In this document: one piece after another, positions 16,972 to 25,294 of the stretch
Layout of the letters: every line of letters starts with the position of its first letter
Numbering within the stretch: the first letter of the stretch is position 1
Assembly: GCF_002158865.1 (NCBI RefSeq)
Contig: NZ_CP021455.1
Coordinates: forward strand, 3,286,001 to 3,350,000
DNA length: 64,000 nucleotides
Source: Comamonas serinivorans
GTDB taxonomy: Bacteria > Pseudomonadota > Gammaproteobacteria > Burkholderiales > Burkholderiaceae_C
Reading direction: 5' to 3'
The notes under the pieces: model-generated
Databases searched by the model: none
What the model was told of the DNA's origin: nothing
What the model saw: the letters and a program-made list of their open reading frames with translations, nothing else
Made by a program: the position numbers and the translations under genes

Positions 16972-17021
16972 CAGTATGCACCGATCTCCGTTTTAATTTA
17001 AACGGAAACAGCCTGATACTG
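16972..17021. repeat. 50-bp CAGTAT palindrome, copy 2
   Basis: CAGTATG at the left, GATACTG at the right, inner CCGTT/AACGG around an AT-only centre. It lies inside the thi operon between thiS and thiG, 15 nt upstream of the thiG start, so it is in the thiG ribosome-loading region of the mRNA. Confidence 0.9.
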
Positions 17022-17179
17022 CCTCAAACCTTGTCTCACATCGCCGGTAGCGGCTTCGCCCAGGCCGTGCGATTGTCCCCTGCGGCGGCCGTCGCCGTTG
17101 CACCCGCCCTTGCGCCCGCCGTTGCACCTGCGGCGCCAGCCGACGCACACGGGTCGCAGCCCGGACCGGCGCGGCCTGC

Positions 17180-17443
17180 TCAGCCCCCGACGATGGGCTG
17201 GAACAGCATCACGCTGTCGCCGGCCGCCAGCGCGCGCGCGCGCCCGCCGCGCGGCACGAACTGCTCGTTCACCGCCGTGCTCACGGCCTGCGGCGCGTGG
17301 CCCAGCGCCGCCACCAGATCGGCCAGCGTGCAGCCATCGGGCACGAAGCGCGGCTGGCCATCGAGCTGGATGGCGATCGCGGCGCGGGGGGCCAGCGCAT
17401 CGGCGGTGTCGGCGATGTGGCAGGCGGTGTCGGGGGTGTTCAT
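17180..17443 (-). CDS. thiS: Sulfur carrier protein ThiS
   Basis: A ubiquitin-like sulfur carrier whose C-terminal Gly-Gly is thiocarboxylated and donates sulfur to ThiG. The 87-aa product has the ThiS core IAIQLDGQPRFVPDGCTLAD, then VNEQFVPRGG, then SVMLFQPIVGG with the terminal GG intact. About 20 extra residues precede the usual core. It sits between the exported-protein gene and thiG in the operon. Confidence 0.95.
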   Translation of the reverse strand: MNTPDTACHIADTADALAPRAAIAIQLDGQPRFVPDGCTLADLVAALGHAPQAVSTAVNEQFVPRGGRARALAAGDSVMLFQPIVGG

Positions 17444-17541
17444 GCGTTTCTCCTACTCAGGGGGGGCGCTGCCGGCAGGCTGTGCGACCGCGCCATCCGG
17501 CGCCGCCAGCCCTGCCCCAGCAGGCCACGGTCTCGTTCAGG

Positions 17542-17973
17542 TCATGGGGCCGACCGACTGGATCGGCCCTGAGGTCGGCTGGGGGTTGAACCCCGCGTGG
17601 GCCGGTTGGCTGACCCGGACGCCGCCTGCCCCGATGCACCCGGTGCGCGCGCGTCCGCCGCCGGCGCACCCGGCGTCGCACCGCCCGGCGACAGCCCATA
17701 CAGCGAACCGCCCGAGCTGCCGTGCCCCGAAGCCGGGCCGCTCGTGGCGCCCAGCCCACCGAGTCCACCCAGGCCCCCGCCGCTGCCCAGCCCGGCCGCG
17801 CCCTCGCGCTGGATCGACAGCCCTTGCGCAGCCGCAGGCGCCATCAGGCCGGCCCACAGGCTCGCGGCCAGCCAGACCCACGCAACTCGCCCAGCAACTC
17901 GGGCTGCCGTGCCACGCAGGCCGCCCCGGTGCCGCGGGGCCTGCACCACCCATCGCCTTGCGTCACGCCACAT
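17542..17973 (-). CDS. Gly/Ser-rich exported protein inside the thi operon
   Basis: A 143-aa protein with a plausible signal peptide (hydrophobic WVWLAASLWAGLMAPAAAQ, cleavage after AAAQ). A low-complexity Gly-, Ser- and Pro-rich tail follows. The ATG at 17971-17973 has a good Shine-Dalgarno (GGAGGGG). It sits between thiO and thiS on the same strand, 123 nt after thiO and 98 nt before thiS. No family was recognised and nothing in it suggests a thiamine function. The ribosome binding site and signal peptide are the main reasons to call it real. Confidence 0.5.
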   Translation of the reverse strand: MWRDARRWVVQAPRHRGGLRGTAARVAGRVAWVWLAASLWAGLMAPAAAQGLSIQREGAAGLGSGGGLGGLGGLGATSGPASGHGSSGGSLYGLSPGGATPGAPAADARAPGASGQAASGSANRPTRGSTPSRPQGRSSRSAP

Positions 17974-18096
17974 GGTTCCCCTCCGCCGTTTGCCACCCGC
18001 ACCTGGGGGTGCCGGGCCCGTTCAGGTTCGTCAACCAGATCCCGCCACGCCAGCGCGGCGACGTGGTGCCGTAGATGGTGTCCATGGCGGCGTCCT

Positions 18097-19503
18097 TCAT
18101 GCGCAGGCCTGCGCGGCGTGCAGCCACGGCGCCTCGCCCAGGCCACCGACCTCGTCCAGCGCCACGCCGGCCAGCGTGGTCGGCAGGTCTGCGGCCTGCA
18201 GGGCCTGCTGCAGCAGCGCCGGCGCCAGCAGCCAGCCATGGCGGAACAGGCCATTGATGCGCAGGCGCCGGCCCGCCACCTCAATGCGCGGACCGTTGTC
18301 GGGCAAGGCCGGGCGCAGGTTCACGTCCAGGCGCACCACGCGGGCCTCGGCCGCAGCCGGCAGCACGCTGTGGGCCGCCGCCATGAGCTCGACCGCCGAG
18401 CGCAGCGACACCGGCGAGCGGTCTTCGCTTTCGATTTCGCTGGCGCCCACCAGCAGCAGGTCGCCCGGGCGCGGCACGATGTAGACGCGGTGGCGCGGGT
18501 GCAGCAGGCGCACCGGCCGCGTCAGCCCGTGGCCGGGCGCGTGCAGCCACACCAGCTCGCCACGCACCCCGCGCATGGGCAGGTCGGGCCGGGCGCCCAG
18601 GCCCCGCGTGTCGATGACCTGGTCAAAGGTGGCCACGCGCTCGCCCCCGGGGCCGTGCAGGTGCAGCCGCGCGTCTTCGCCCACCTGCGTCACGCGCTCG
18701 CCCCAGTGCCAGTTCACGCGGCCCGGACCCGAGGGGCCGCTCAGCGTGCGCGCCGCCAGCACCAGGGCCAGCAGGGTGTTGGCCGTGTCCAGCTGCCCCT
18801 CGGCCGGCAGGAACCAGGCGTGGGCGGCGCCGGCCAGGCTGGGCTCTTGCGCCTGCAGCTGCGCCAGGCTCAAGGCCTGCGGCATGCCCTGGGCGCTGGC
18901 CTCGGTCAAACCCAATGCAGGTATGGCGTCATCATCGATCAAAAATCGACGGTAAGCCAGGGATACTGCCTCTTGCCAGGCGGCGCTGCGCCCCGCCGCA
19001 GCCAGCCGCGCCAGCACGCGCTGGGCGCTGCCCAGGTCGGGTCGGTGCGCCAGCATCCACGAGCCGCGCTGGGCGTAGAACGGCGCAAAACTGCCGGGCG
19101 TGCGGCCCAGCGCCTGGGTGATGGCGCGCCACAGCACGATGGACCGCCAGCCCAGCGCGGCCAGCGCGGGCTCGGCGTTGTCCAGCTCGGCGATGGGGCT
19201 CAGCATGCCGGCGGCGGTGAAGCCCGCGGCCTGCGGCCAGACCGGGTCGGCAGCGCCCCCGCCCCCCGTCCAGGCCGGCGAGAGGCCCACCCGGGGCTGC
19301 GCACGGTCGGCAAAGCACGGGCCGGCATCGGGCGCCGGGTCGAACACGTCCACGCTCAAGCCCTGGCTGGCCAGGTGCCAGGCACACAGCCGGCCCAGCA
19401 GACCCGCACCGGCAATGCCGATGTGGCGCGCGCCGCCGCGCAGGCTGCCGCCCTGGCGATCACCAGTCATCGTGCGAGGGGGAACGGAGTCAAGCGGTGT
19501 CAT
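18097..19503 (-). CDS. thiO: FAD-dependent glycine oxidase ThiO (DAO family)
   Basis: Oxidises glycine to dehydroglycine for ThiG. The 468-aa product has the dinucleotide-binding motif GIAGAGLLGRLCAWHLASQG followed by an acidic strand end (VDVFD). It has the substrate region AAGMLSPIAELDNAEPALAALG and the C-terminal DAO motif RLRINGLFRHGWLLAPALL. The start ATG at 19501-19503 is 84 nt downstream of the TPP riboswitch; an alternative ATG lies at 19470. It is the first gene of the thi operon. A possible 50-bp palindrome copy lies within it at 18919-18968. Confidence 0.9.
   Translation of the reverse strand: MTPLDSVPPRTMTGDRQGGSLRGGARHIGIAGAGLLGRLCAWHLASQGLSVDVFDPAPDAGPCFADRAQPRVGLSPAWTGGGGAADPVWPQAAGFTAAGMLSPIAELDNAEPALAALGWRSIVLWRAITQALGRTPGSFAPFYAQRGSWMLAHRPDLGSAQRVLARLAAAGRSAAWQEAVSLAYRRFLIDDDAIPALGLTEASAQGMPQALSLAQLQAQEPSLAGAAHAWFLPAEGQLDTANTLLALVLAARTLSGPSGPGRVNWHWGERVTQVGEDARLHLHGPGGERVATFDQVIDTRGLGARPDLPMRGVRGELVWLHAPGHGLTRPVRLLHPRHRVYIVPRPGDLLLVGASEIESEDRSPVSLRSAVELMAAAHSVLPAAAEARVVRLDVNLRPALPDNGPRIEVAGRRLRINGLFRHGWLLAPALLQQALQAADLPTTLAGVALDEVGGLGEAPWLHAAQACA
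18919..18968. repeat. Possible degenerate CAGTAT palindrome inside thiO
   Basis: AGGTATG at the left and GGATACTG at the right are exactly 50 bp apart. The inner right motif reads GACGGTAA, against AACGG(A/C)AA in the intergenic copies. It is in frame and encodes about 17 residues including AYRRFLIDDDAIP. It could be a captured element or chance. Confidence 0.4.
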
Positions 19504-19587
19504 TCACGTCATGGCGGAGCGCCTGACGGAGGGGCAAACCGGCCGGATCGGGCGCCGTCATGGCTGGGCGCGCCGTCGCTGGTCCTC

Positions 19588-19670
19588 TAGCTTCTTCCGC
19601 CGGTACAAACCGTCTCAAGTTCGCGGGTTTGGCGTGATCGCCATCTCAGCAGGCCGGCCTGCACCCCGGT
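19588..19670 (-). ncRNA. TPP riboswitch (THI element) upstream of thiO
   Basis: Read on the minus strand, the conserved THI-element blocks are in order: ACCGGGGTGC at the 5' side, CTGAGAT, ACCCGCGAACTTGA, then GTACCGGCGGAAGAAGC. These match the pyrimidine-sensing and pyrophosphate-sensing arms of TPP riboswitches. It ends 84 nt before the thiO start, which suits control of the thiO-thiS-thiG-thiE operon by thiamine pyrophosphate. A further inverted repeat (GGGAACCG/CGGTTCCC, 19681-19721) lies just upstream. Confidence 0.9.
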
Positions 19671-19788
19671 TAAAGGCCAAGGGAACCGAGCCGCCATCGA
19701 GCCGATGAGGCAGCGGTTCCCAAGCCGCGCATGATACCCCAGCCCCCTGGCTGCGACCTGCCGCCGTCGGGCGCGACCCCACGGCCCG

Positions 19789-20802
19789 TCAGAGCAAGCG
19801 CGCCAGGGCCAGCAGCACCAGCAGCAGCAGCCACACGCCCAGGCTGCGCCACAGCAGCTTGGCCACCTCGCCCATGCGCGGCACCTCGGGCTCGCGCCGG
19901 TGGGGCGTGCCGGTCTGCGCCGTGAGCTGGGGCGTGAAGATCGCGTCGGCCGTGGACCAGGCCTGGTCGCGCGCGCTGGCATGGCCGGGGGGCGCCAGCC
20001 GCGCCAGGCTGGCCCCGCCCAGGCGGATGTTGAGCGCCCCGGCGGTCGCGGTCAGCAGCAGGCCGTCGCTGTCCATGGGCGCCTGCTGGGCGTGGCTGCG
20101 CCAGCTGCTGACGGCCTCGACGAAGTTGCCGACCACGGCCAGGCTCAGCGCCGTGAGCCGGGCTGGCGCCCAGTCCAGCACCTGCCACGCGCGCTCGGCC
20201 ACCTCGGCCAGCAGCGAGCGCTCGCTGAGGGCCAGCACGGTGTGGCGCAGGCGCGCGTCGCGCATGGTCACCTCGGCCAGGCGGTACATGACGGCCCCCA
20301 GCGGGGCCAGCCCCAGCATGGCCGTGAAGCCGTACCAGGCCACCACACCGAACACGTGGCGATGCGCCGACAGCACCGCGTATTCGATGGCGTGGCGTGC
20401 GATCTCGGTGCCTGGCACGCGGGCCGTTTCCACCCCTTGCCAGGCCGCCAGCAGCCGCCGCGCCAGCTCTTCGTCGCCATCCGCCAGGGCATTGCGGATG
20501 GCCATGAAATGCTGGCTGAAGCTGCGCCAGCCCAGGCAGGCATACAGCAGCAGTGCATCCCACAGCATGGCCACGAACGAGCCCAGCAGCTGCTGCAGCC
20601 CCCAGTGCACCAGGGTGCAGGCCAGCGCGGGCACGCCGACGATGAGCACCCAGCCCACGCGCGCATGCACCAGCTTGCCGGTGTCCACGTTGCGGGCCAC
20701 CCAGCGCGCCCAGCGCCGCAGCACGCGGTTGGGCCAGCTGCCGTGGCGCAGCGGGCGCACCTGCTCCACCAGCCAGGCCAGGACCAGGGCAAACAGGCTC
20801 AT
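19789..20802 (-). CDS. CobD/CbiB-family membrane protein
   Basis: A 337-aa membrane protein resembling adenosylcobinamide-phosphate synthase (CbiB/CobD). It has hydrophobic segments near the N-terminus, at about 48-70, 155-175 and at the C-terminus. Family-like pieces are FALVLAWLVEQVRPL, then LARRLLAAWQGVETARVPGTEIARHAIEYAV, then VVAWYGFTAMLGLAPLGAVMYRL. No other cobalamin gene is near. Burkholderiales often carry this gene as a divergent stand-alone copy, so the exact activity is uncertain. It lies 39 nt downstream of the Nudix gene. Confidence 0.75.
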   Translation of the reverse strand: MSLFALVLAWLVEQVRPLRHGSWPNRVLRRWARWVARNVDTGKLVHARVGWVLIVGVPALACTLVHWGLQQLLGSFVAMLWDALLLYACLGWRSFSQHFMAIRNALADGDEELARRLLAAWQGVETARVPGTEIARHAIEYAVLSAHRHVFGVVAWYGFTAMLGLAPLGAVMYRLAEVTMRDARLRHTVLALSERSLLAEVAERAWQVLDWAPARLTALSLAVVGNFVEAVSSWRSHAQQAPMDSDGLLLTATAGALNIRLGGASLARLAPPGHASARDQAWSTADAIFTPQLTAQTGTPHRREPEVPRMGEVAKLLWRSLGVWLLLLVLLALARLL

Positions 20803-20841
20803 GGGAGGAGATCCACCACGTTCATCGCCGCTCGCGAACGT

Positions 20842-21555
20842 TCACTGCTCGGCGCTGAGGAAACGGTAGAGGTTGCGCAGCATGCCGGCCGTGGCGCCCC
20901 AGACGAAGCGCTCGTGGCCGTCATCCATGTACGGCATGGACAGCCAGCTGCGGCGAACGCCATCGGCCACGTACTCGTGGTGGCGGTGGTTGGCCGGGTT
21001 CATCAGAAAAGCCAGCGGCACCTCGAAGGCAACGTCCACCTCCTGCGGATTGATGCGCAGGTCCAGCGGCGGCTTGACCAGCCCGACCACCGGCGTGACG
21101 ACGAAGGCCGTGCCCGTGGTGTACGACGGCAAGGCGCCGATGACCTCGACGCGGGCCGGGTCCAGGCCCACCTCCTCCAGCGCCTCGCGCAGCGCCGCGT
21201 CCTCGATCGAGGCGTCGCCCGGATCGACGCGCCCGCCCGGAAACGCGACCTGGCCCGAGTGCTTGCTCAGCTTGGTCGAGCGCTGGGTGAGCAGCACCAT
21301 GGGCTGGGGCCGCATGACGATGGGCACCAGCACGGCCGCAGGCGCCGCCTCGGCCTGGGTGAACTGCGTTTCACGGCGGATTTCCGGCGTCCAGCTCAGG
21401 TCGCGGGTGAAGCGTCGGCGCAGGGCCTCGGGCGTCAGCGCCGCGGCCGGAATGGCTGGCAAGCCGTCGTCCACGGCCACGACCGGCACCTTGCGGGCAT
21501 CGAACTGAGGGATGCGCGACAGCGGCGCGGGCAGGTTGACGTTGACTTGGCTCAT
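20842..21555 (-). CDS. Nudix hydrolase, CoA pyrophosphatase type
   Basis: A 237-aa Nudix protein. The Nudix box is GGRVDPGDASIEDAALREAL followed by EEVGL. The preceding QVAFPGG and downstream PEEVDVAFEVPLAFLMNP-like region resemble NudL/YeaB coenzyme A pyrophosphatases. These cleave CoA to 4'-phosphopantetheine and 3',5'-ADP. The ATG at 21553-21555 starts MSQVNVNLPAPL. It precedes the CbiB-like gene by 39 nt and may be cotranscribed with it. Confidence 0.88.
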   Translation of the reverse strand: MSQVNVNLPAPLSRIPQFDARKVPVVAVDDGLPAIPAAALTPEALRRRFTRDLSWTPEIRRETQFTQAEAAPAAVLVPIVMRPQPMVLLTQRSTKLSKHSGQVAFPGGRVDPGDASIEDAALREALEEVGLDPARVEVIGALPSYTTGTAFVVTPVVGLVKPPLDLRINPQEVDVAFEVPLAFLMNPANHRHHEYVADGVRRSWLSMPYMDDGHERFVWGATAGMLRNLYRFLSAEQ

Positions 21556-21813
21556 GGCGTGGGTTCGCGGGGTTCTCTCTCGCGCCGTGGTCTGCAGGGG
21601 CAACCCGCGGCATCTGCGGGGCGTGGCCACCCTCCGGGGTGCACAACGCGGCAGGCCGCATCATGCCTCGTCGCGCGTGCGGGCTCTGACGCGGCCGCGG
21701 CCCGCGACAGACCGCCGGCCACCAGAGGCAGCCGCTGCGCCCCCAGCCCTGCGCGGCCAATCGCCAGGCAGCGGCGCTGCATGATCGTGCGTGCTTGGCG
21801 CCGACGTCACACG

Positions 21814-21863
21814 CAGTATGCACCGACATCCGTTGTTCATTCATCGGAAATCGACCCATACTC
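21814..21863. repeat. 50-bp CAGTAT palindrome, copy 3
   Basis: CAGTATG at the left, CATACTC at the right, inner CCGTT/ATCGG. It lies 86 nt beyond the rplS stop, after that gene's intrinsic terminator, so here it is outside the terminated transcript. Confidence 0.88.
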
Positions 21864-21880
21864 CAAAAATGACCGGCCAC

Positions 21881-21909
21881 AAAAAAAGCCGCAGACGGCT
21901 GTCTGCGGC
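21881..21909 (-). terminator. Intrinsic terminator of rplS
   Basis: On the minus strand a perfect 9-bp stem (GCCGCAGAC/GTCTGCGGC, 4-nt loop) is followed by seven T. It begins 41 nt after the rplS stop. Confidence 0.92.
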
Positions 21910-21949
21910 TTTCGAGGGGGTCGGCAGCTCACGCCACCGGCACACCCGA

Positions 21950-22336
21950 TCAGGCCTGAGCGGCTTCGCCCTTGTTGACGCGGGCGGGCAGCTTTTCCTT
22001 GATGCGGGCCGACTTGCCGCTGCGCTCACGCAGGTAGTACAGCTTGGCACGGCGCACATCGCCACGACGCTTGACTTCGACGCCAGCGATCAGGGGCGAA
22101 TAGGTCTGGAACGTACGCTCCACGCCTTCGCCGCTGGAGATCTTGCGAACGGTGAAGGCGCTGTTCAGGCCGCGGTTGCGCTTGGCAATCACCACGCCTT
22201 CGTAGGCCTGCACGCGCTTGCGCGAGCCTTCCACCACGTTCACGCTGACGATCACCGTGTCGCCAGGGGCGAACTGGGGGATGGTCTTGTTCAGGCGAGC
22301 AATTTCTTCCTGCTCAAGGGTTTGGATCAGATTCAT
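21950..22336 (-). CDS. rplS: 50S ribosomal protein L19
   Basis: L19 sits at the 30S-50S interface. The 128-aa product begins MNLIQTLEQEEIARLNKTIP and carries the family hallmarks FAPGDTVIVSVNVVEG, RVQAYEGVVIAKRNRG, GVERTFQTYSP and VRRAKLYYLRERSGKSARIKEK. It is followed by its own terminator (21881-21909). In most proteobacteria rplS follows trmD immediately; here the two are separated by 385 nt. Confidence 0.98.
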   Translation of the reverse strand: MNLIQTLEQEEIARLNKTIPQFAPGDTVIVSVNVVEGSRKRVQAYEGVVIAKRNRGLNSAFTVRKISSGEGVERTFQTYSPLIAGVEVKRRGDVRRAKLYYLRERSGKSARIKEKLPARVNKGEAAQA

Positions 22337-22721
22337 GTCTGAGGCTCCGATGTGATCATGCCCAGCTGCACTAGGGGCGGCGTGGCGGCGAAAACCAGGG
22401 TTTTCGGCTTGCCTTCGAGGCAGTTTGCGCAAGGCGCAGGGACTGCATGCAGCGAAAGCGCCGCGGCTGACAGAGGATCGCAAAGCCCGCCATTCTACTG
22501 CACAGCCCGCCCGGTGCGCCAGTCGGGGCCCGTCCGACGCAAGACCCGCAGGCCGACTGAACGCCGAGACAATGCCCGCCCCCTCGCCATACCTTGCCTT
22601 TGGGCGTCACGCAGGCGTCCGTGGCACGAACCTTGTCGATGCCGGCTTGCGGATCACCGCTGCTGCAGCACGGGGCCCTGCTCCTTGGCTTAACGCAAAC
22701 GCCACCGGCAGCGCCCGCCCT
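22337..22721. other. trmD-rplS gap containing a probable rplS leader
   Basis: No gene was seen. On the minus strand TAGAAT (22492-22497) is a good -10 candidate for rplS without a clear -35. A perfect inverted repeat CGAAAACC-ag-GGTTTTCG (22389-22406) lies in the presumed 5' UTR about 50 nt before rplS and could be a regulatory leader hairpin. Confidence 0.45.
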
Positions 22722-23522
22722 TCAGGATTGGGCGTCTTGCCGGCCCGTGGCCGCCAAGCCGCGCAGAAACGCCTCGTCGGCTTTGCTCAACCGCCCGGCC
22801 TGTCGGGCCGCGGTCACCAGCTCGGGCCGCAGGCGCTGGCTCAGCGCCAGGCTTTGCTCGCGCCGCCAGCGCGCGATGTCGGCGTGGTTGCCCGACATCA
22901 GCACGGGCGGCACGGCCTGGTCTTGCCAGACCTCGGGCCGGGTGTAGTGGGGCGAATCCAGCAGGCCGTCGAGCGCGGGGTTGAAGCTGTCGGCCATGTG
23001 GCTCTGCTCGTCGTGCAACACGCCGGGCTGTAGGCGCGCCACGGCGTCCAGCAGCGCCATGGCCGCGATTTCGCCGCCCGACAACACGAAATCACCGAGG
23101 CTGATCTGGGCGTCGACGTGGGCGTCGATGAAGCGCTGGTCCACGCCCTCGTAGCGGCCGCAAAGCAGGATGGCGCCGCTGGAGCCGGCCCAGCCGGCCA
23201 CGCTGGCGTGGTCGAGGCGCTGCCCGATCGGCGAAAACAGCACCAGCGGCGCGGGCTCGGCCGCATCGGCCCCATCGGCCCCAGCGACGCGGTCGGCGCG
23301 GATGGCCTGCAGGCAGGCCAACAGCGGCTGGGCCTGCATGACCATGCCAGGTCCGCCACCAAAGGGCCGGTCGTCCACGCGGCGGTAGTTGCCCTCGGCG
23401 AAGTCCCGCAGCGGCCACAACCTGACCTGAACCTGGCCGCTCTCGTAGGCGCGCCGCGTCACGCCCGCCTGCAGCAGGGGCGCGAACAACTCGGGAAACA
23501 GGGTGATGACGTCAAAGCGCAT
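22722..23522 (-). CDS. trmD: tRNA (guanine-N1)-methyltransferase TrmD
   Basis: Methylates G37 of tRNAs with G36 using SAM. The 266-aa product has MRFDVITLFPELF, FGGGPGMVM, CGRYEGVDQRFID and SLGDFVLSGGEIAAM, the trefoil-knot SAM site, followed by DSPHYTRPEVW. The ATG at 23520-23522 is the standard family start. The usual partners rpsP and rimM are not upstream; a FAD monooxygenase precedes it instead, with a 50-bp palindrome between them. Confidence 0.97.
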   Translation of the reverse strand: MRFDVITLFPELFAPLLQAGVTRRAYESGQVQVRLWPLRDFAEGNYRRVDDRPFGGGPGMVMQAQPLLACLQAIRADRVAGADGADAAEPAPLVLFSPIGQRLDHASVAGWAGSSGAILLCGRYEGVDQRFIDAHVDAQISLGDFVLSGGEIAAMALLDAVARLQPGVLHDEQSHMADSFNPALDGLLDSPHYTRPEVWQDQAVPPVLMSGNHADIARWRREQSLALSQRLRPELVTAARQAGRLSKADEAFLRGLAATGRQDAQS

Positions 23523-23598
23523 GCCGGGGCCCAGCGGAAAAGGCCCGCATTCTGTCACGGCGCGTCGCCAGCACGGCGGACTCGCGGCATTTCATCCG

Positions 23599-23648
23599 CA
23601 GTATGAAGCCATGATCAATTAACCATCATCGAGGACGAAGCCATACCC
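23599..23648. repeat. 50-bp CAGTAT palindrome, copy 4
   Basis: CAGTATG at the left, CATACCC at the right; inner motifs are weakened (TCAAT/ATCGA). It stops one base short of the monooxygenase stop codon and is the most diverged of the 17 intergenic copies. Confidence 0.75.
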
Positions 23649-23649
23649 C

Positions 23650-25017
23650 TCAACGGCTCAGATCCACATCCAAGCCGCGGTACAGCCAGGGGACGTCCAT
23701 GAGCCGCTCGCCCAACAGCCGCATCGCCAGGTTGCGCCCCCAGCGCACCGGGCCCGTGGCGTGGAAGATGCGACCGTTGCGGCGTGAACGGGCCTGCACG
23801 CGGGCGTTGCGCGCCCAGCGGTTCAGCGCGTAGTGGCGCAACAGGTTGTCCATGGGCACACCGGTTTCGGCCATGGCAAACGCACGCCCCAGGGCATGCG
23901 CGTCTTCGATCGCCATGCCGGCCCCTTGCGCGAGGTAAGGCCGCATGGGGTGGGCCGCGTCGCCCAGCAAGGCCACCAGGCCCTGCCCGTGGTCGTGCGG
24001 GCTCTGCATGGGCGCGCGGTCGTGCAAGGGCCACAGCCGCCAGTGCGGCACGGCCTCCACCAAGTCCCGCAAGGCCGGGGCGTGCCCCCGCAGCTGGGCC
24101 TGCAGCTGGGCGGCATGGGCGCTGTGGTCCCACGACCGCGGGTCGCCGGCCGGCTTCTCGCCCTCGACGATGACGACGAGGTTCAGCGCCTCCCCCGCGC
24201 TCACGGGATAGGCCACGGCATGCAGCCGGGGCGCCAGCCACACGCCCACCTGGCCGCTGCGCAGCCGCGCCGGCAGCTGCGCCTGCGGCACGGTGGCGCG
24301 GTAGGCCAGGTGGCCCGTGAACGCGGGCGCGCCGTCGTGCAGCAGTTGCTCGCGCACGCGGCTCCACAGGCCATCGGCCCCCAGCAGCACATCGCCCTCC
24401 ACCGTGTGACAGCGGGTGCGGACAGTGGCTTCGGCTGGGCGGGTCGTGTGCCTCAGGTTCGCCGACACCTCCTCGTCGCCCCCGGCACGCGCCGGCTGCA
24501 GGGCCGCGCCGGCATCCGTGGCGGGCCCGGCGCCCACCGCGCCCGCCATGTCGGCTGGAACGGCGGGGTCCGGCACCGTGGCCACATCCAGCGACACCAC
24601 GCCATCGCGCTGCCGGAAGCCCTGCACCTCGGTGTTCAACCGCAGCCAGACGCCCGGCAAAGGCGCCACCGCGCGCAGCAGCAGCGCGTGCAACGCCGCG
24701 CGGTGCACGGTGACGTAGGGCGCGCCGTAGCGCTGCAGGCAGCGGGCCCCCAAAGGCAAGGCCGCCAGGCTGGCGCCGCTGCGGCCATCGAAAGCCTGGA
24801 TGCGATCGGGGTGGGCGGCCACGCGGTCCAGCTCGGGCATCAGCCCCCAGGCGGTGAGGATGCGCGTGACGTTGGGTCCCAGTTGAACGCCGGCGCCCAC
24901 TTCCTCAAAAACGGGGGCCTGTTCATACAGGCGCACCTCCCAGCCGGCGCGGGCCGCTGCCAAGGTGGCGGCCAAGCCCCCAATGCCACCACCGGCCACC
25001 AGCATCTGTTTGTTCAT
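23650..25017 (-). CDS. FAD-dependent aromatic monooxygenase (PHBH family)
   Basis: A 455-aa flavoprotein hydroxylase. It has the N-terminal FAD motif GGGIGGLAATLAAARAGWEV, the DG motif LLGADGLWSRVREQLL and the GD motif LLGDAAHPMRPYLAQGAGMA followed by IEDA. It resembles salicylate or 3-hydroxybenzoate hydroxylases; the substrate cannot be fixed. An unusual ~50-residue Ala/Gly-rich insertion lies around residues 155-205 between the N-terminal sheet and the DG motif. The ATG at 25015-25017 begins MNKQMLVAGGG. Confidence 0.88.
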   Translation of the reverse strand: MNKQMLVAGGGIGGLAATLAAARAGWEVRLYEQAPVFEEVGAGVQLGPNVTRILTAWGLMPELDRVAAHPDRIQAFDGRSGASLAALPLGARCLQRYGAPYVTVHRAALHALLLRAVAPLPGVWLRLNTEVQGFRQRDGVVSLDVATVPDPAVPADMAGAVGAGPATDAGAALQPARAGGDEEVSANLRHTTRPAEATVRTRCHTVEGDVLLGADGLWSRVREQLLHDGAPAFTGHLAYRATVPQAQLPARLRSGQVGVWLAPRLHAVAYPVSAGEALNLVVIVEGEKPAGDPRSWDHSAHAAQLQAQLRGHAPALRDLVEAVPHWRLWPLHDRAPMQSPHDHGQGLVALLGDAAHPMRPYLAQGAGMAIEDAHALGRAFAMAETGVPMDNLLRHYALNRWARNARVQARSRRNGRIFHATGPVRWGRNLAMRLLGERLMDVPWLYRGLDVDLSR

Positions 25018-25294
25018 GCCGAACGATTCTGCCATCATTTCAGGAGCAGGAAAACCAGCACACATGAGTCAGACGAACGCATGCATTTTTTTTCGCATGC
25101 CGGCCTCATGAACCGGTGCACGGGGTTGAATCCGCGGCCCCATGCTGCGCCCACCAGCCTCCGCGCCAAGCGGGCCGCGGCCGGCACGCGGCCCGCGTAC
25201 CGACCGCCGCATGGGGTTGTCACCGACGGGCACGATCGGGTCACGGGTGTAGTCTGCCCGCGCTACGTGCCCGGAACCACCACAAGGAGACCCG

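Noticed and set aside
25078..25102. CGCATGC direct/inverted repeat around a T8 run upstream of the exported hydrolase
   Set aside because: GCATGC is self-complementary, so the apparent hairpin is weak evidence, and the location suits neither a terminator nor a clear operator.
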